Below are positions 29,090 through 39,900 of a stretch of DNA of 64,000 bases, in pieces. Each line of letters opens with the position of its first letter. Position 1 is the first letter of the stretch. The position numbers and the translations under genes were made by a program. The stretch lies in contig CAWFFV010000002.1 in assembly GCA_963814985.1 (NCBI GenBank), positions 124,001 through 188,000 on the forward strand, in the 5' to 3' direction. The notes beneath the pieces are model-generated. The model searched no databases. It was not told the DNA's origin and saw nothing but the letters and a program-made list of their open reading frames with translations. This stretch comes from CAWFFV01 sp963814985 (GTDB lineage Bacteria > Chloroflexota > Ktedonobacteria > Ktedonobacterales > Ktedonobacteraceae).

Positions 29090-29956
29090 ATGGATAACCT
29101 GAACCCATTAAAAGATCAAAGCGAAGCTCTTTCATGGGGCCAAACCTACCTGATGTGTCCACCCGATTATTTCGGCGTTTTCTACGAAATTAATCCCTGG
29201 ATGCATACTGAGATCATTGTTAACAGGGATCTTGCTTATGAGCAGTGGAACAATCTTGTTGCTAATCTTAGACAGGCTGGAGCAACCGTAAAGACAATGG
29301 AACCGGTTCGCTCATTTCCCGATCTTGTCTTCACAGCCAATGCAGGACTTGTTAATGGAGATAGTTTTATTCCCAGTAAATTTAAGTATCCTGAGCGACA
29401 GCCTGAGGTCATCTATAACAACGAGTGGTTTCTCTCTCATGGCTATAAGATAACTGAATTTAGTAGTGACCCCAACCTGTATTTTGAGGGTTGTGGGGAT
29501 GCTTTCATGGTACGAGGCCAGCTAGTTGCAGGGTATGGCTTCCGCACAGAACTTGCGGCCCACGCACAACTTGCTAAAACATTGGGTGTCCCTGTGCATT
29601 CTATCAAACTAGTTGATTCACGTCTCTACCACCTGGATATTAGTTTCTGCCCGCTTGATGACCGCCATGCTATCATTGCCCCCTGTGTCTGGGATAGGAG
29701 CAGTTGTGAGGGACTTGAGCACTTGATCCCAGAACCACTTGTTCTGGAGGAGGATGAGGCTTTAAGCTTCAGTGCAAACTCGGTTGTTGTTGGTAAAACC
29801 ATTATCATGCCATCTTGCTCACCACGTGTAGGACATATCCTACAAAAGTGGGGCTATGAAGTTTGTGTCTCCCCAGTCACAGAATTCCTCAAGGCTGGAG
29901 GTGGCATACGCTGTCTCACCTTAGCACTTGATGTTGCTTACCCAAAAGAAGCTTAG
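29090..29956 (+). CDS. Amidinohydrolase of the DDAH/arginine deiminase superfamily
   Basis: ATG 29090 has AAGGAG nine bases ahead; an ATG at 29063 lacks a site. The product has 288 residues and a pentein fold. Visible catalytic pieces are FTANAGLV, the acidic pair in FEGCGDAF, the His in YHLDISF and the nucleophile Cys near the end in GGGIRCLTL. The order matches dimethylarginine dimethylaminohydrolases and related enzymes that cleave methylated arginine or similar guanidines to citrulline-type products. An amidinotransferase role is less likely but cannot be excluded. The frame is intact, and it shares a terminator palindrome with the convergent methyltransferase gene. Confidence 0.85.
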   Translation: MDNLNPLKDQSEALSWGQTYLMCPPDYFGVFYEINPWMHTEIIVNRDLAYEQWNNLVANLRQAGATVKTMEPVRSFPDLVFTANAGLVNGDSFIPSKFKYPERQPEVIYNNEWFLSHGYKITEFSSDPNLYFEGCGDAFMVRGQLVAGYGFRTELAAHAQLAKTLGVPVHSIKLVDSRLYHLDISFCPLDDRHAIIAPCVWDRSSCEGLEHLIPEPLVLEEDEALSFSANSVVVGKTIIMPSCSPRVGHILQKWGYEVCVSPVTEFLKAGGGIRCLTLALDVAYPKEA

Positions 29957-29965
29957 GCGCTTTGT

Positions 29966-30013
29966 TGGCCATTTTGTTGACGGTGGCCCACACCATCATC
30001 AACAAAATGGCCA
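29966..30013. repeat. Hairpin between convergent genes (copy 4 of the palindrome family)
   Basis: Arms 29966-29980 and 29999-30013 pair perfectly over 15 bp, with a further inner GGTG/CACC pairing. The right flank GCGAACTGATCTGAGGAGTTAC resembles the flank of the copy near 44716 (GTCTGATCTGATGAGTTAC). It sits between two convergent stops, so it is probably a two-way terminator. Confidence 0.7.
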
Positions 30014-30037
30014 GCGAACTGATCTGAGGAGTTACCT

Positions 30038-30904
30038 TTAAATATTCTCAGGCTTGACACCCCATACAGTTAGCAGAAACATAACGGCACGGAAGCTTTC
30101 GGATAGCATCTCTACCTGCATCTGATCATAGAGCCGATCCATTTCCTCTTGTGTAGTAATCCCTAAACCAATAACAAAAGGTTGCATCAGTTTAAATATC
30201 ACTCTGCAATTTTGGAACATGCTCGTATGAGCATCATTCCCGTAAGATAGATCGATGACGTGAGACTTCTGCTGCACATGAGTACACCCCATGTCACGGA
30301 GGAAACCACCTAACATTGGTACAATTCCAAGTATTCGCCCACTGGGAGAAAAGCCGCCCCGCAACTTTACAGAGCGTGCAAGTATCAAGCATAGTTCATC
30401 AACAGCGGCACTATTGCTGAAAACCCACTCACTCTCGGTCAAGCGAATCATGCCTCCAGGCGCTGTGATACGCATACACTCTTGCATAAGTTGCGCCCAG
30501 GCTGTTTGTGGAAAAAAGCCAATGGTTCGAGCATTGACCAGATCAAAGGACTCATCAGGAAAGTTTAGTAGTTGCGAGGCATCCATTATTTCGAAGCTTG
30601 CATTGTCCAGGTGCTGTACATGTGCCTGAGCACGCGCATACTCGATCATAGTGCGACTAATATCAAAACCAACCACTTCCTTGTCAGGGTAGGTATAAGC
30701 GACCTCCAGCACCCAGCCACCTGGACCACATCCAATATCAAGAATACGATTAAAATTTGCAATATCAGCGTTTGTTTGCTCAGAGAACAACCCGCCCATC
30801 TCTCTGGTAATAAGGCGATCTTGCTCCATCAGGCGGGCCATTTCGGCTCCGCTTTCGGTATCTATAAAATAGTCATTCTTGTTGGTCGAGGGACCAGTTT
30901 GCAT
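30038..30904 (-). CDS. Class I SAM-dependent methyltransferase
   Basis: The product has 288 residues from ATG 30904 (AAGGGG upstream). The Rossmann-type core is clear: motif I ILDIGCGPGGW, acidic motif II VVGFDIS, motif III FEIMDASQLLNFPDESFD and the post-III strand ITAPGGMIRLTE. The C-terminal third is longer than in minimal enzymes and rich in Met and Phe, probably shaping the acceptor pocket. The acceptor is unknown; small-molecule or lipid targets are usual. The frame is intact, and it faces the DDAH-like gene across a terminator hairpin. Confidence 0.88.
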   Translation of the reverse strand: MQTGPSTNKNDYFIDTESGAEMARLMEQDRLITREMGGLFSEQTNADIANFNRILDIGCGPGGWVLEVAYTYPDKEVVGFDISRTMIEYARAQAHVQHLDNASFEIMDASQLLNFPDESFDLVNARTIGFFPQTAWAQLMQECMRITAPGGMIRLTESEWVFSNSAAVDELCLILARSVKLRGGFSPSGRILGIVPMLGGFLRDMGCTHVQQKSHVIDLSYGNDAHTSMFQNCRVIFKLMQPFVIGLGITTQEEMDRLYDQMQVEMLSESFRAVMFLLTVWGVKPENI

Positions 30905-31003
30905 AGAAATATACCCCTTCTTCCTGTTTTATCACTGAAACACAGTATAAAAGAAATTTGTGCAACGAGCAAGTAAGCCAGATATTAAAATAGAAAAAAC
31001 TTC

Positions 31004-31032
31004 TTGACGAGGGAGAAGTTTTCTGCTATACT
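31004..31032 (+). promoter_or_regulatory. Promoter of tRNA-Pro
   Basis: TTGACG at 31004-31009, a 17-bp spacer and TATACT at 31027-31032 lie 19 bp ahead of the tRNA. Confidence 0.8.
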
Positions 31033-31050
31033 TACCTCGTTCCCATAAAA

Positions 31051-31127
31051 CGGGGTGTAGCGCAGCCCGGTAGCGCACTACAATGGGGTTGTAGTGGTCG
31101 GAGGTTCAAATCCTCTCACCCCGACCA
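31051..31127 (+). tRNA. tRNA-Pro (GGG anticodon)
   Basis: The 77-nt gene folds into a full cloverleaf. The acceptor stem pairs CGGGGTG with CACCCCG, A73 follows and CCA is encoded. The anticodon stem CTACA/TGTAG holds the loop ATGGGGT, giving anticodon GGG (reads CCC/CCU). The T arm is GGAGG-TTCAAAT-CCTCT-like. Confidence 0.93.
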
Positions 31128-31129
31128 GC

Positions 31130-31157
31130 AGCGATGACAGATTTGTCATCGCTTTTT
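31130..31157 (+). terminator. Rho-independent terminator of tRNA-Pro
   Basis: GCGATGACA pairs with TGTCATCGC around GATT and is followed by TTTTT, right after the tRNA. Confidence 0.88.
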
Positions 31158-31169
31158 GTTGACCAAAGA

Positions 31170-31724
31170 TCACCAGACAGGCAAACGCTCCATCATCGCC
31201 TTAAACCATGTGTTGCGCACTTCGTTGCCAGCCAGAGCCAATGTGATCCACACTCCCAAAATCGTTCCCACCACCCAAAGCATCAACATCAGCGTATTAC
31301 TATTGATACTTGCTAACATATGCAAACATCCTACGAAGAGCAACGAAAGTATATCATGTCCATTAGCAATAGGTAACACTTCACGCAAGGAAGGTTGCTC
31401 CAGGATAAGGCCAAGTGTGGCGATAGTAGCAAGTAGCACCACAGTTAACATCTCTGAGAGCGAAGGACGCAAAAACATATATTCAGGCTTCTTCTGGTGT
31501 TGGGGAGTAAGCGCAACACGCTGTAGAATCTTCACTGTTAGGTCAGGCGGTTCTGCAACCGCCTTGATGCCGTGTAAAGTCTGCTCGATCTCTTCCAACA
31601 ACAAAAGCTCACCTCGGCAAGCAGTACACGCTAAGAGGTGCGCTTCAAGAGCACGCATCTGATCAAATGTAAGTTGCTTGTCGACATATAGTTGTAACCG
31701 TCGACCGGCCTGTGAACAGCGCAT
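31170..31724 (-). CDS. Zinc-binding anti-sigma factor (membrane)
   Basis: The product has 184 residues from ATG 31724, whose first base is the last base of the sigma-factor stop (TAATG overlap). The N-terminal ZAS/zf-HC2 helix bundle shows HLLACTACRGELL (H-X3-C-X2-C), the zinc site of RpoE-type anti-sigmas. Two to three membrane helices fill the C-terminal half (around LTVVLLATIATLGLI, ILSLLFVGCLHML and LMLWVVGTILGVWITLAL). It should hold the sigma factor at the membrane until a signal releases it. The translational coupling with the sigma gene fits a 1:1 complex. Confidence 0.88.
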   Translation of the reverse strand: MRCSQAGRRLQLYVDKQLTFDQMRALEAHLLACTACRGELLLLEEIEQTLHGIKAVAEPPDLTVKILQRVALTPQHQKKPEYMFLRPSLSEMLTVVLLATIATLGLILEQPSLREVLPIANGHDILSLLFVGCLHMLASINSNTLMLMLWVVGTILGVWITLALAGNEVRNTWFKAMMERLPVW

Positions 31725-32365
31725 TACTCACCTCTGATCTTCCACTCTTGTTCAAATGCCTCAAGACGCTCCTTGAGCAAATTGCGTGCCCGAAATAAAT
31801 GTGTTTTAATAGTACCAATGGGCATGGTTAGTATCTCAGCCATTTCCTCGTAGGTCATTTCCTGTAAATGTCGTAATACTAACACAATACGGTATTTTGC
31901 CGGCAATTTAGAGAGGTGCTCACGTACAAGTGTTTGGCGGTCATGCACTTCCAGTTCAGCACTGCAATCTTCGTTAATATGCAAGAGCACATGCTCTGCC
32001 TGCATTGCAACTTGTAATGCCTGGTCACGTTTACGTTGCTCTAACTGTTTAAGACAACAATTGTAAGCAATGCGATACAACCAGGTAGAGAAGCGCGCAT
32101 CACCACGAAATGAAGGCAGTCCCTGCCAGGCTGCCAGAAATGCTTCCTGAGTGATCTCATTGGCTTCTTCATACTCTTGAAGCATCCGAAAAACCAGATT
32201 GAAAACACGTCGTTGATGATGTTGTACTAGTTGAGCAAAGGCATCCTGATCGCCAGCCTGACTGGCAGCAACAAGTGCAGCCTCGTCCTGCTCTATACAG
32301 GATGGGACTACATTTGGAAGGGGTATTCCCTCGTTATGAAGTGATTGCAACAGATGCTCGTTCAT
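31724..32365 (-). CDS. ECF-type RNA polymerase sigma factor
   Basis: The product has 213 residues from ATG 32365. Region 2 is clear (QDAFAQLVQHHQRRVFNLVFR and FLAAWQGLPSFRGDARFSTWLYRIAYN), as is region 4 with its HTH (LPAKYRIVLVLRHLQEMTYEEMAEI, IGTIKTHLFRARNLLKERL), all read in pieces. The linker between them is rich in His and Glu. It recruits RNA polymerase to a small regulon, controlled by the anti-sigma encoded right after it. A divergent membrane-protein gene with a GAAAC promoter box may be a target. Confidence 0.92.
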   Translation of the reverse strand: MNEHLLQSLHNEGIPLPNVVPSCIEQDEAALVAASQAGDQDAFAQLVQHHQRRVFNLVFRMLQEYEEANEITQEAFLAAWQGLPSFRGDARFSTWLYRIAYNCCLKQLEQRKRDQALQVAMQAEHVLLHINEDCSAELEVHDRQTLVREHLSKLPAKYRIVLVLRHLQEMTYEEMAEILTMPIGTIKTHLFRARNLLKERLEAFEQEWKIRGE

Positions 32366-32411
32366 ACATCCTAATTTTGAGGCTAAGCCAACAGAAAATG
32401 TTTCGTTTTCT

Positions 32412-32435
32412 GAAACATCTTTCTTACTCTACGTA
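32412..32435 (+). promoter_or_regulatory. Candidate ECF-sigma promoter for the divergent membrane gene
   Basis: GAAAC at 32412-32416 and CGTA at 32432-32435 resemble the -35/-10 of ECF promoters, with a slightly short spacer. A mirrored GAAAC (GTTTC 32400-32404) points towards the sigma gene, but I see no -10 partner for it. Confidence 0.4.
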
Positions 32436-32476
32436 TCATATCATACATTGACGATAAGTAAAATGAGGTAGAGCGA

Positions 32477-32917
32477 ATGTCTTTCGACATTATCCTGGCA
32501 TTGCTTGGTTGGTTGGCTGCTCTGGCCATCTTCTTCGGCTTTATTGTGCTGTTGCGCTATCTGCATCACCGCGAGCGTATGGCTTTAATTACCCATGGCA
32601 TTCACCCCAACAATGCGCAAAAACAACACCGCAGTCGAGGTATATTGCGTGCAGGACTCATCACCTCAATGGTGGGACTGGCACTTACCGTTGGCTTATA
32701 TCCTATCGGGTTCCTTCTTCCCTTGTCATTTGCGGCAACACCATTCCATCTTGGTCCCTGGCTTCTTCCAGGACTTATCCCCCTGGGCGTTGGCATCGCA
32801 CTCATTGTTAGTTACTATCTGGAACAAACGACTGTACAATCAGCTAATGATGAGACCGAACAGAAAGTTATCCCTATCAAAGATCACATGGAACGGGGAC
32901 AGCGAGGACAACACTAA
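32477..32917 (+). CDS. Small membrane protein, DUF6249-like
   Basis: The product has 146 residues from ATG 32477 (GAGGTAGAG upstream). It starts with a membrane helix (ILALLGWLAALAIFFGFIVLLRYL) followed at once by a HHRERMALITHGI motif, the pattern of DUF6249-type proteins often encoded beside ECF sigma genes. Two more helices follow (LITSMVGLALTVGLYPIGF and GPWLLPGLIPLGVGIALIVSYYL), then a charged cytosolic tail. It is divergent from the sigma/anti-sigma pair, so it may be under that sigma or help sense the envelope signal. Function is otherwise unknown. Confidence 0.75.
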   Translation: MSFDIILALLGWLAALAIFFGFIVLLRYLHHRERMALITHGIHPNNAQKQHRSRGILRAGLITSMVGLALTVGLYPIGFLLPLSFAATPFHLGPWLLPGLIPLGVGIALIVSYYLEQTTVQSANDETEQKVIPIKDHMERGQRGQH

Positions 32918-33009
32918 AAGCTGAAGCTTGCAAAATGAGGCGAAAAGAGCGTGAAAAAATTTTGGAAAACGAGTTTTTTGAACTTTTCTAAAACTCGTAA
33001 AAAAACCTA

Positions 33010-33038
33010 TTGACAGAAAGCAGGAGCAGTGATATTAT
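33010..33038 (+). promoter_or_regulatory. rRNA operon promoter
   Basis: TTGACA at 33010-33015, a 17-bp spacer and TATTAT at 33033-33038 form a near-consensus promoter ~180 bp ahead of mature 16S, with an A-tract just upstream. Confidence 0.85.
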
Positions 33039-33101
33039 CTCACTTGCGCCCGACAAAAACTTGGAGAGCGCGGTAGATGCGGAAGCATTGAGGAACCTGA
33101 A

Positions 33102-33120
33102 CAACTGAAGAGTGATAAGG
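33102..33120 (+). other. Pre-16S processing stem, 5' strand
   Basis: These 19 bases pair with 34829-34847 with one mismatch, enclosing the whole 16S gene. Such stems are cut by RNase III to release pre-16S. The two tRNAs lie outside the stem. Confidence 0.8.
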
Positions 33121-33219
33121 AAACAATACAGCAATTAGATTAACCTGTCAAGGATTTTGATAAGCTTGTCACCAAAGTAGCACTTGAATTCCCTATCAAG
33201 GGATTCGATATAAAAAACT

Positions 33220-34706
<1,487 letters not shown>

Positions 34707-34828
34707 TAGGGAGATCCGATTAACTTCGTTAATCTACTCCTAGGTCGGTTCTCATGTTCATACGTGAGATTACGATGATCGAGCTTATCAGTGGCAAGCG
34801 TTATGAAAATGTTGTTGGCATTGTCCAG

Positions 34829-34847
34829 CCTTATCACTCTTGAGTTG
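34829..34847 (+). other. Pre-16S processing stem, 3' strand
   Basis: Complement of 33102-33120; see that entry. It lies 122 bp past the 16S end and 29 bp ahead of tRNA-Ile. Confidence 0.8.
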
Positions 34848-34876
34848 TCCAAGTCATATCTGATGTTTTCGCATAC

Positions 34877-34950
34877 GGGCTTTTAGCTCAGGTGGTTAGA
34901 GCGCAGTCCTGATAAGACTGAGGTCCCTGGTTCGAGTCCAGGAAGGCCCA
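34877..34950 (+). tRNA. tRNA-Ile (GAT anticodon)
   Basis: This is a 74-nt cloverleaf in the 16S spacer: acceptor GGGCTTT/AAGGCCC, anticodon stem CAGTC/GACTG with loop CTGATAA, anticodon GAT. CCA is not exactly encoded (ACCC follows). Confidence 0.95.
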
Positions 34951-34962
34951 CCCCTAATATGC

Positions 34963-35038
34963 GGGGATGTAGCTTAGTTGGAAGAGCGCTGCCTTTGCAC
35001 GGCAGAGGTCAGGGGTTCGAATCCCCTCATCTCCACCA
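34963..35038 (+). tRNA. tRNA-Ala (TGC anticodon)
   Basis: This is a 76-nt cloverleaf 12 bp after tRNA-Ile, with acceptor GGGGATG/CATCTCC, anticodon loop TTTGCAC giving TGC, and encoded CCA. Confidence 0.95.
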
Positions 35039-35089
35039 GCGGGAAAATTATTCCATTCCTCTGTTTGGACCGTTTGTACAAGCAGGTGG

Positions 35090-35207
<118 letters not shown>

Positions 35208-35210
35208 CAC

Positions 35211-35237
35211 CCGCCTGTATAGGCGGTTTTTTCTTTT
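35211..35237 (+). terminator. rRNA operon terminator
   Basis: CCGCC-TGTATA-GGCGG followed by six T's, C and four T's directly after 5S. Confidence 0.88.
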
Positions 35238-35709
35238 CCCTCATCAATTGCAAGCAAGCACCATTCATGAATCTTCGATGAGTCGAGCAATTGCATGTTT
35301 AAACTCTGCATGTTAAAGTCGCTCTATAAGTCAGTTCTTCATTGTCATACATAATATTGGTTGCGGATTTATAACGAGATTATCTTTTTCACAACCGTAA
35401 ATTAACCGAATATAAATGTAAGACAGAGTATTCAATCTACTATACTCTACAATAATCTATGTGAAACTTCCATATTCTATACAGCAGCTTAGAGCGGGTT
35501 GCACAATCTACTAAATCAAAACTATGCCATTAGAGAATAATTCCTCAAAGAGGTGGATGTCCTCTCTACGGTCAGAATCAGTTCAGTACTATCTAGCCAT
35601 AAGGCTCTTGCTCTGTGGTATCAAATACCCATTCATTCGTCAAAAATCTATGGAGTATTTGACATAAATCGATAAATTCACATACACCTACAGTCAGATA
35701 CATTTTTGA
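35238..35709. other. AT-rich intergenic region after the rRNA operon
   Basis: In these 472 bp I see no gene, RNA or family repeat. TTGACA at 35659-35664 with ATACAC 17 bp later could be a weak promoter for the glycosidase gene at 35710. Confidence 0.4.
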
Positions 35710-36892
35710 ATGATTGAGGTAAATATTTTGGGTATGAGGTCTTTCTTCTTTCAGAAAAATGGCTTTCTACTTTTGCTGACAGGTATCGTCATAGCTAGCA
35801 CTGGTCTGGTCTATCTGTTTACGGCCAGCAAGACTTCTACACCGCAACCCGCTATGGCAACTCCAACACAGCAATCACCACATACATCTGTAGCAGTGTT
35901 GACACCACCTCCACAAAAGCCCTGTAGTTCAAGCAGCGAGATTTCCAAATGGGTGTTGCCTTCCCTCAGTGGGGTCCAACAGGCTACGGAGAGAATGACA
36001 CGAAATGGCAAACAGAGTTGCCGAACATGCGTACACAAACAGGTGCATGCTGGGTAGAGATGCCAATTCTTTTTTCACCAGTCCTCCCTTACTTCCACGA
36101 AGGTGGTACAGGGACCTAACACTCCTTCGATCTCTTCGTTCATCCAGGGTGTAAATTTTGCTCACTGACATGGGATTCTCATGTCTTTGTTACACCACTC
36201 CTGGGAGTGGGTGGCCCACAATCATGGGCCGGGTCAATCAAATTTATGACCTATGCACAAGAACAACAATGGTTCGCGGGCGACTGGCAAGCTCTCAAAC
36301 CTTATGCAATGGTGGCCGGCAACGGCCGGCGTAGAGCAGATCGCTCTCGGCACTCAACTGAGTGGTTGCAACTGAACGCACCAGACGCGTTATGGAATGG
36401 ATTATCGTCAATTTCCACAGTGTCTTTCCACAAGCGCTTACCTACGATATGAATTGGACTGATCTTCAAACAATGCCACGCACATGGATGCGCAATGCCA
36501 ATTTGAAGATGATTGGTGTCTCTGCCTATTCACCAATTTTAGAGAATCCGGAGCGAGTAGATCCCCCGTTGATCTCCAATCTGTGGAAACAGACGGTCAA
36601 AAGCTCGCTTGACAACTTTGCGATAGAACTTGGCGAACCTATTTTTATTTCAGAAATCGGGTACCGTAACAGCGCTGATACGTTGTACCACTCCTGGGAG
36701 TCAACAAGTTCAGCGCCACCAGATCCGGTAGAACAGGCTGCCGCGTGTGATGCAGTCCTGGCCAATATCATTCCCGATCAGCATATTCTCGGTAGCTTCT
36801 TCTGGGGATGGGACGACGCGGGTGCATTTAATCTGAATGGCCTGCAAGCAGTTACGGTAATACATTCACACTACAAATCCTTACAAGCATAA
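35710..36892 (+). pseudogene. GH113-like glycoside hydrolase with N-terminal membrane anchor (heavily disrupted)
   Basis: The N-terminus is a signal anchor (GFLLLLTGIVIASTGLVYLF) followed by a Thr/Pro linker. The catalytic barrel can be pieced together across at least four frame changes. The order is GVAFPQWGPTGYGENDTKW, then ELPNMRTQTGACWVEM, FIQGVNFAH, WAGSIKFMTYAQEQQWFAGD, EWLQLNAPDALWNGL, ALTYDMNWTDLQ and EPIFISEIGYRNSAD. The layout with Trp-Xaa-Gly-Xaa-Ile, a WF aromatic pair, the TYDMNW strand and a terminal EIGYR resembles GH113 beta-mannanase-type barrels, with the last Glu as probable nucleophile. It lies ahead of glycosyltransferase genes, so a role in trimming an exported polysaccharide is likely. 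Lesion density is highest in this part of the window. Confidence 0.6.
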
Positions 36893-36910
36893 AGATAGAA
36901 AGATAGGTTC

Positions 36911-39900
36911 ATGTCAAAGAATTTTGAGCAGCCAGCATCCTTGCCCAACGGGCAGTCACAGATACAGGAAGATGGCGACTACTCAACACCTGGGATATCT
37001 TCTTCCAATAGAGCATCGCTATTCAAAGCACCGATAACACCTTTTCCCAATGCGCAGCAGTTACAGCAAAATGGCCCGACGTCTGGCACAGATCGACCCA
37101 ATGGTTCTCCTCAATTTAGCATGCCTTTCACACTTCAACCCAATGTGCCACCAGGTGAACAGCTAGAGCAAGCCAGACACTACTCAATGCCCGGGATACC
37201 TTCTTCCAGCGGGACATCACTATTCAAAGCACCTACAACATCTTTTCTCAATGCGACACGGATACAACAAAATGACTCAACGTCTGACACATATCAGCCC
37301 AATGGTTCTCCTCTCAATTTAGTATGCCTTTCACATCCCCACCCAATGTGCCACCAGATGAACGATCAGGGCAAGCCAGACACTACTCAATGCCTGGGAT
37401 ATCTTCTTCCAATGGGACATCACTATTCAAAGTACCAGCAACCCCTGCTGTTGGTGTACCCGAGATCCTTTTCCCAGCATAGCACTTCCCGTCGTTGATC
37501 CACACGTACGCGGGCATGTGGAACAGTACGCCCGATGGTTGCAACTCAACAACAATTTGCCAGCTTCTCCAGAAAGGCTTCAGGCGTATCAAGACGCGTC
37601 CCTGGAAAATCAACAAGGTGGGTAAAAGTGAAGTTCGTACCTTTGCACCATTTCAGGAGCGTACCTCTGCGCTGAAGGTTATTACCCCTGGTCAGATTAC
37701 CATTCTAGCGATGATCGTGATCTGCTGGATATAGGTCTCTTTTTTTTACACCTTGCTATGGTCATCATGACATTGGGCTTGGTTACCCTGCTCTACATCT
37801 GTGGATTTGTCGCCAGCGGTATCCTGGCAACAAATTCATTCAGTAGCAGCAGTGGAGAAAAGATCGACGAGGAAATTATTACCGCGCTAGACCGACTTGG
37901 CGTTGAGTGGCCGTCCTATACCATTCTTTGTCCTCTTTATAAAGAGACTGCCGTAGTACCTCAATTTGTAGAAGCCATTAAGGCACTTGATTATCCAACA
38001 GATAAGCTGCAAGTGCTCTTTCTAACAGAGGAAAATGATAAGGAAACGCGCACTGCTTTATATAATACACATCTCCCCCCAGGTTTTACCATTCTTACGG
38101 TTCCCGCAGGCACTCCACAAACGAAGCCTCGTGCATGCAACTTTGGATTGCTCCAGGCAAAGGGCCAGTTTATTGTGATTTTTGATGCAGAGGACAAACC
38201 AGAACCTTATCAGTTGAAGAAAGCTGTCCTTACATTCGCTAACTATGGACCAGAAGTAGCCTGTGTTCAGGCAAAATTAAACTATTATAATTCCAAACAG
38301 AACCTTCTAACATGCTGGTTCACTGCTGAATACAGCACCTGGTTTGATATCCTGCTGCCGGGACTGCAACGTACCGGTCTTTCACTCCCTCTTGGAGGAA
38401 CATCCAATCATTTTCGCACAGAAGTACTACGTGCGCTAGGAGGTTGGGACGCTTTCAATGTAACAGAAGACTGCGATTTGGGATTACGAATCTCTCAGTA
38501 TAAACTCAAAACCGCAGTACTTGATAGTACAACCTACGAAGAGGCAACATCTCGCCCCAAAACCTGGATCTACCAGCGTTCACGTTGGATTAAAGCCTAT
38601 CTTCAGACCTATCTTGTGCATATGCGTCATCCTTTACAAATGCTAAGGCAAGGTCAATATCGCAAGTTTTTTTCCCTGCAACTCATCGTGGGTATCTGGA
38701 CGGTCGTACTGCTGATCAATCCTTTCATGTGGGCTTTGACGATGTGTTACGTGCTGTTCCACCCGGTACAGCTTTATAGTATCCTTTTTCCTGGTCCTAT
38801 CTTATATATGGGGGCCTTTTGCCTCATCTTTGGAAACTTTTTTTACGTATATATTCATCTTATTGGATGTTTACGACGGAAAGAATATTCCCTCATTAAA
38901 TGGGTGTTGCTGCTCCCTCTTTACTGGGTGATGATGAGTATCTCAGCATACATAGCCTTCTATCAACTCATCGTCAAACCGCATTATTGGGAGAAGACCC
39001 AGCACGGTAATCACCTGGCAAAATCAGCAGGAGAGCAAGTTCACACATTCTTGTCAGATGTAGAGCAGGAAGGGCGTGCAGTAGCTGCCTCCATGCCAAC
39101 AGCGCATATCGCTGCTGTCACTGCGCATGCAGCAACACCAAATAAGCTAGCGACTACAACACAGAGGGTAATAGCCTTGCGAAAGGTACTTACCACTCAA
39201 CTGGGACAACGCAAAGTTCGTCGACAGATACATCTGCCGCGTATTCAAGATCGCTGGCTAATCGCTACAATATTGATAGCCTGTATTACGAGCATTACAT
39301 CTACCTGGTATGTATTTCAGCACCACCTGACGCTAACCTACGGTGATGCTTTTTCGCACATCAACATTGCACGCAGTGTTCTAGATAGCAGTACTCCAGG
39401 TATTGGTCACCTCGGTGGTGTCTGGCTCCCGTTACCGCACATCCTTATCGCTGCTTTATTCGCCTGGAACGATTACCTCTGGACAACCGGTCTAGCAGGA
39501 AGCATTGTCGGTATGGGATGCTATCTGGTAGTACCGTCTATACTTTCTTTTGCTGCACGTCGACTCACTCGTAATAGCTGTGCAAGCTTCATTGGGGCGC
39601 TTGTATATATACTGAATCCAAACGTCCTCTACTTACAAGCGACTCCATTAACCCAGCCGGTGTGCCAAGCAACATTTACAATAGCCTGCTATTACTTACT
39701 CTCCTGGGGCTCAGGAAGACAAAAAGAAATATCTGATATTGGCCGCTGCAAGCACCTTTCTTGTGACCCTGACGCGTTATGATGGCTGGGTCCTGGTTGT
39801 TTTGTTTCCAGCAGCAATTCTCATAACGGGGACATTAAAACATCATCCCTTGCGTAAAATCGAAGGCAATCTTATCATATTCTCCATTCTAGGAAGTCTG

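Larger units (their letters stand above)
32918..33219. other. rRNA operon upstream region
   Basis: This 302-bp stretch has a 9-bp inverted repeat (32969-32977 with 32990-32998) that may terminate the upstream gene. A run of seven A's that could act as an UP element, the rrn promoter and the 5' half of the pre-16S stem follow. No gene is seen. Confidence 0.5.
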
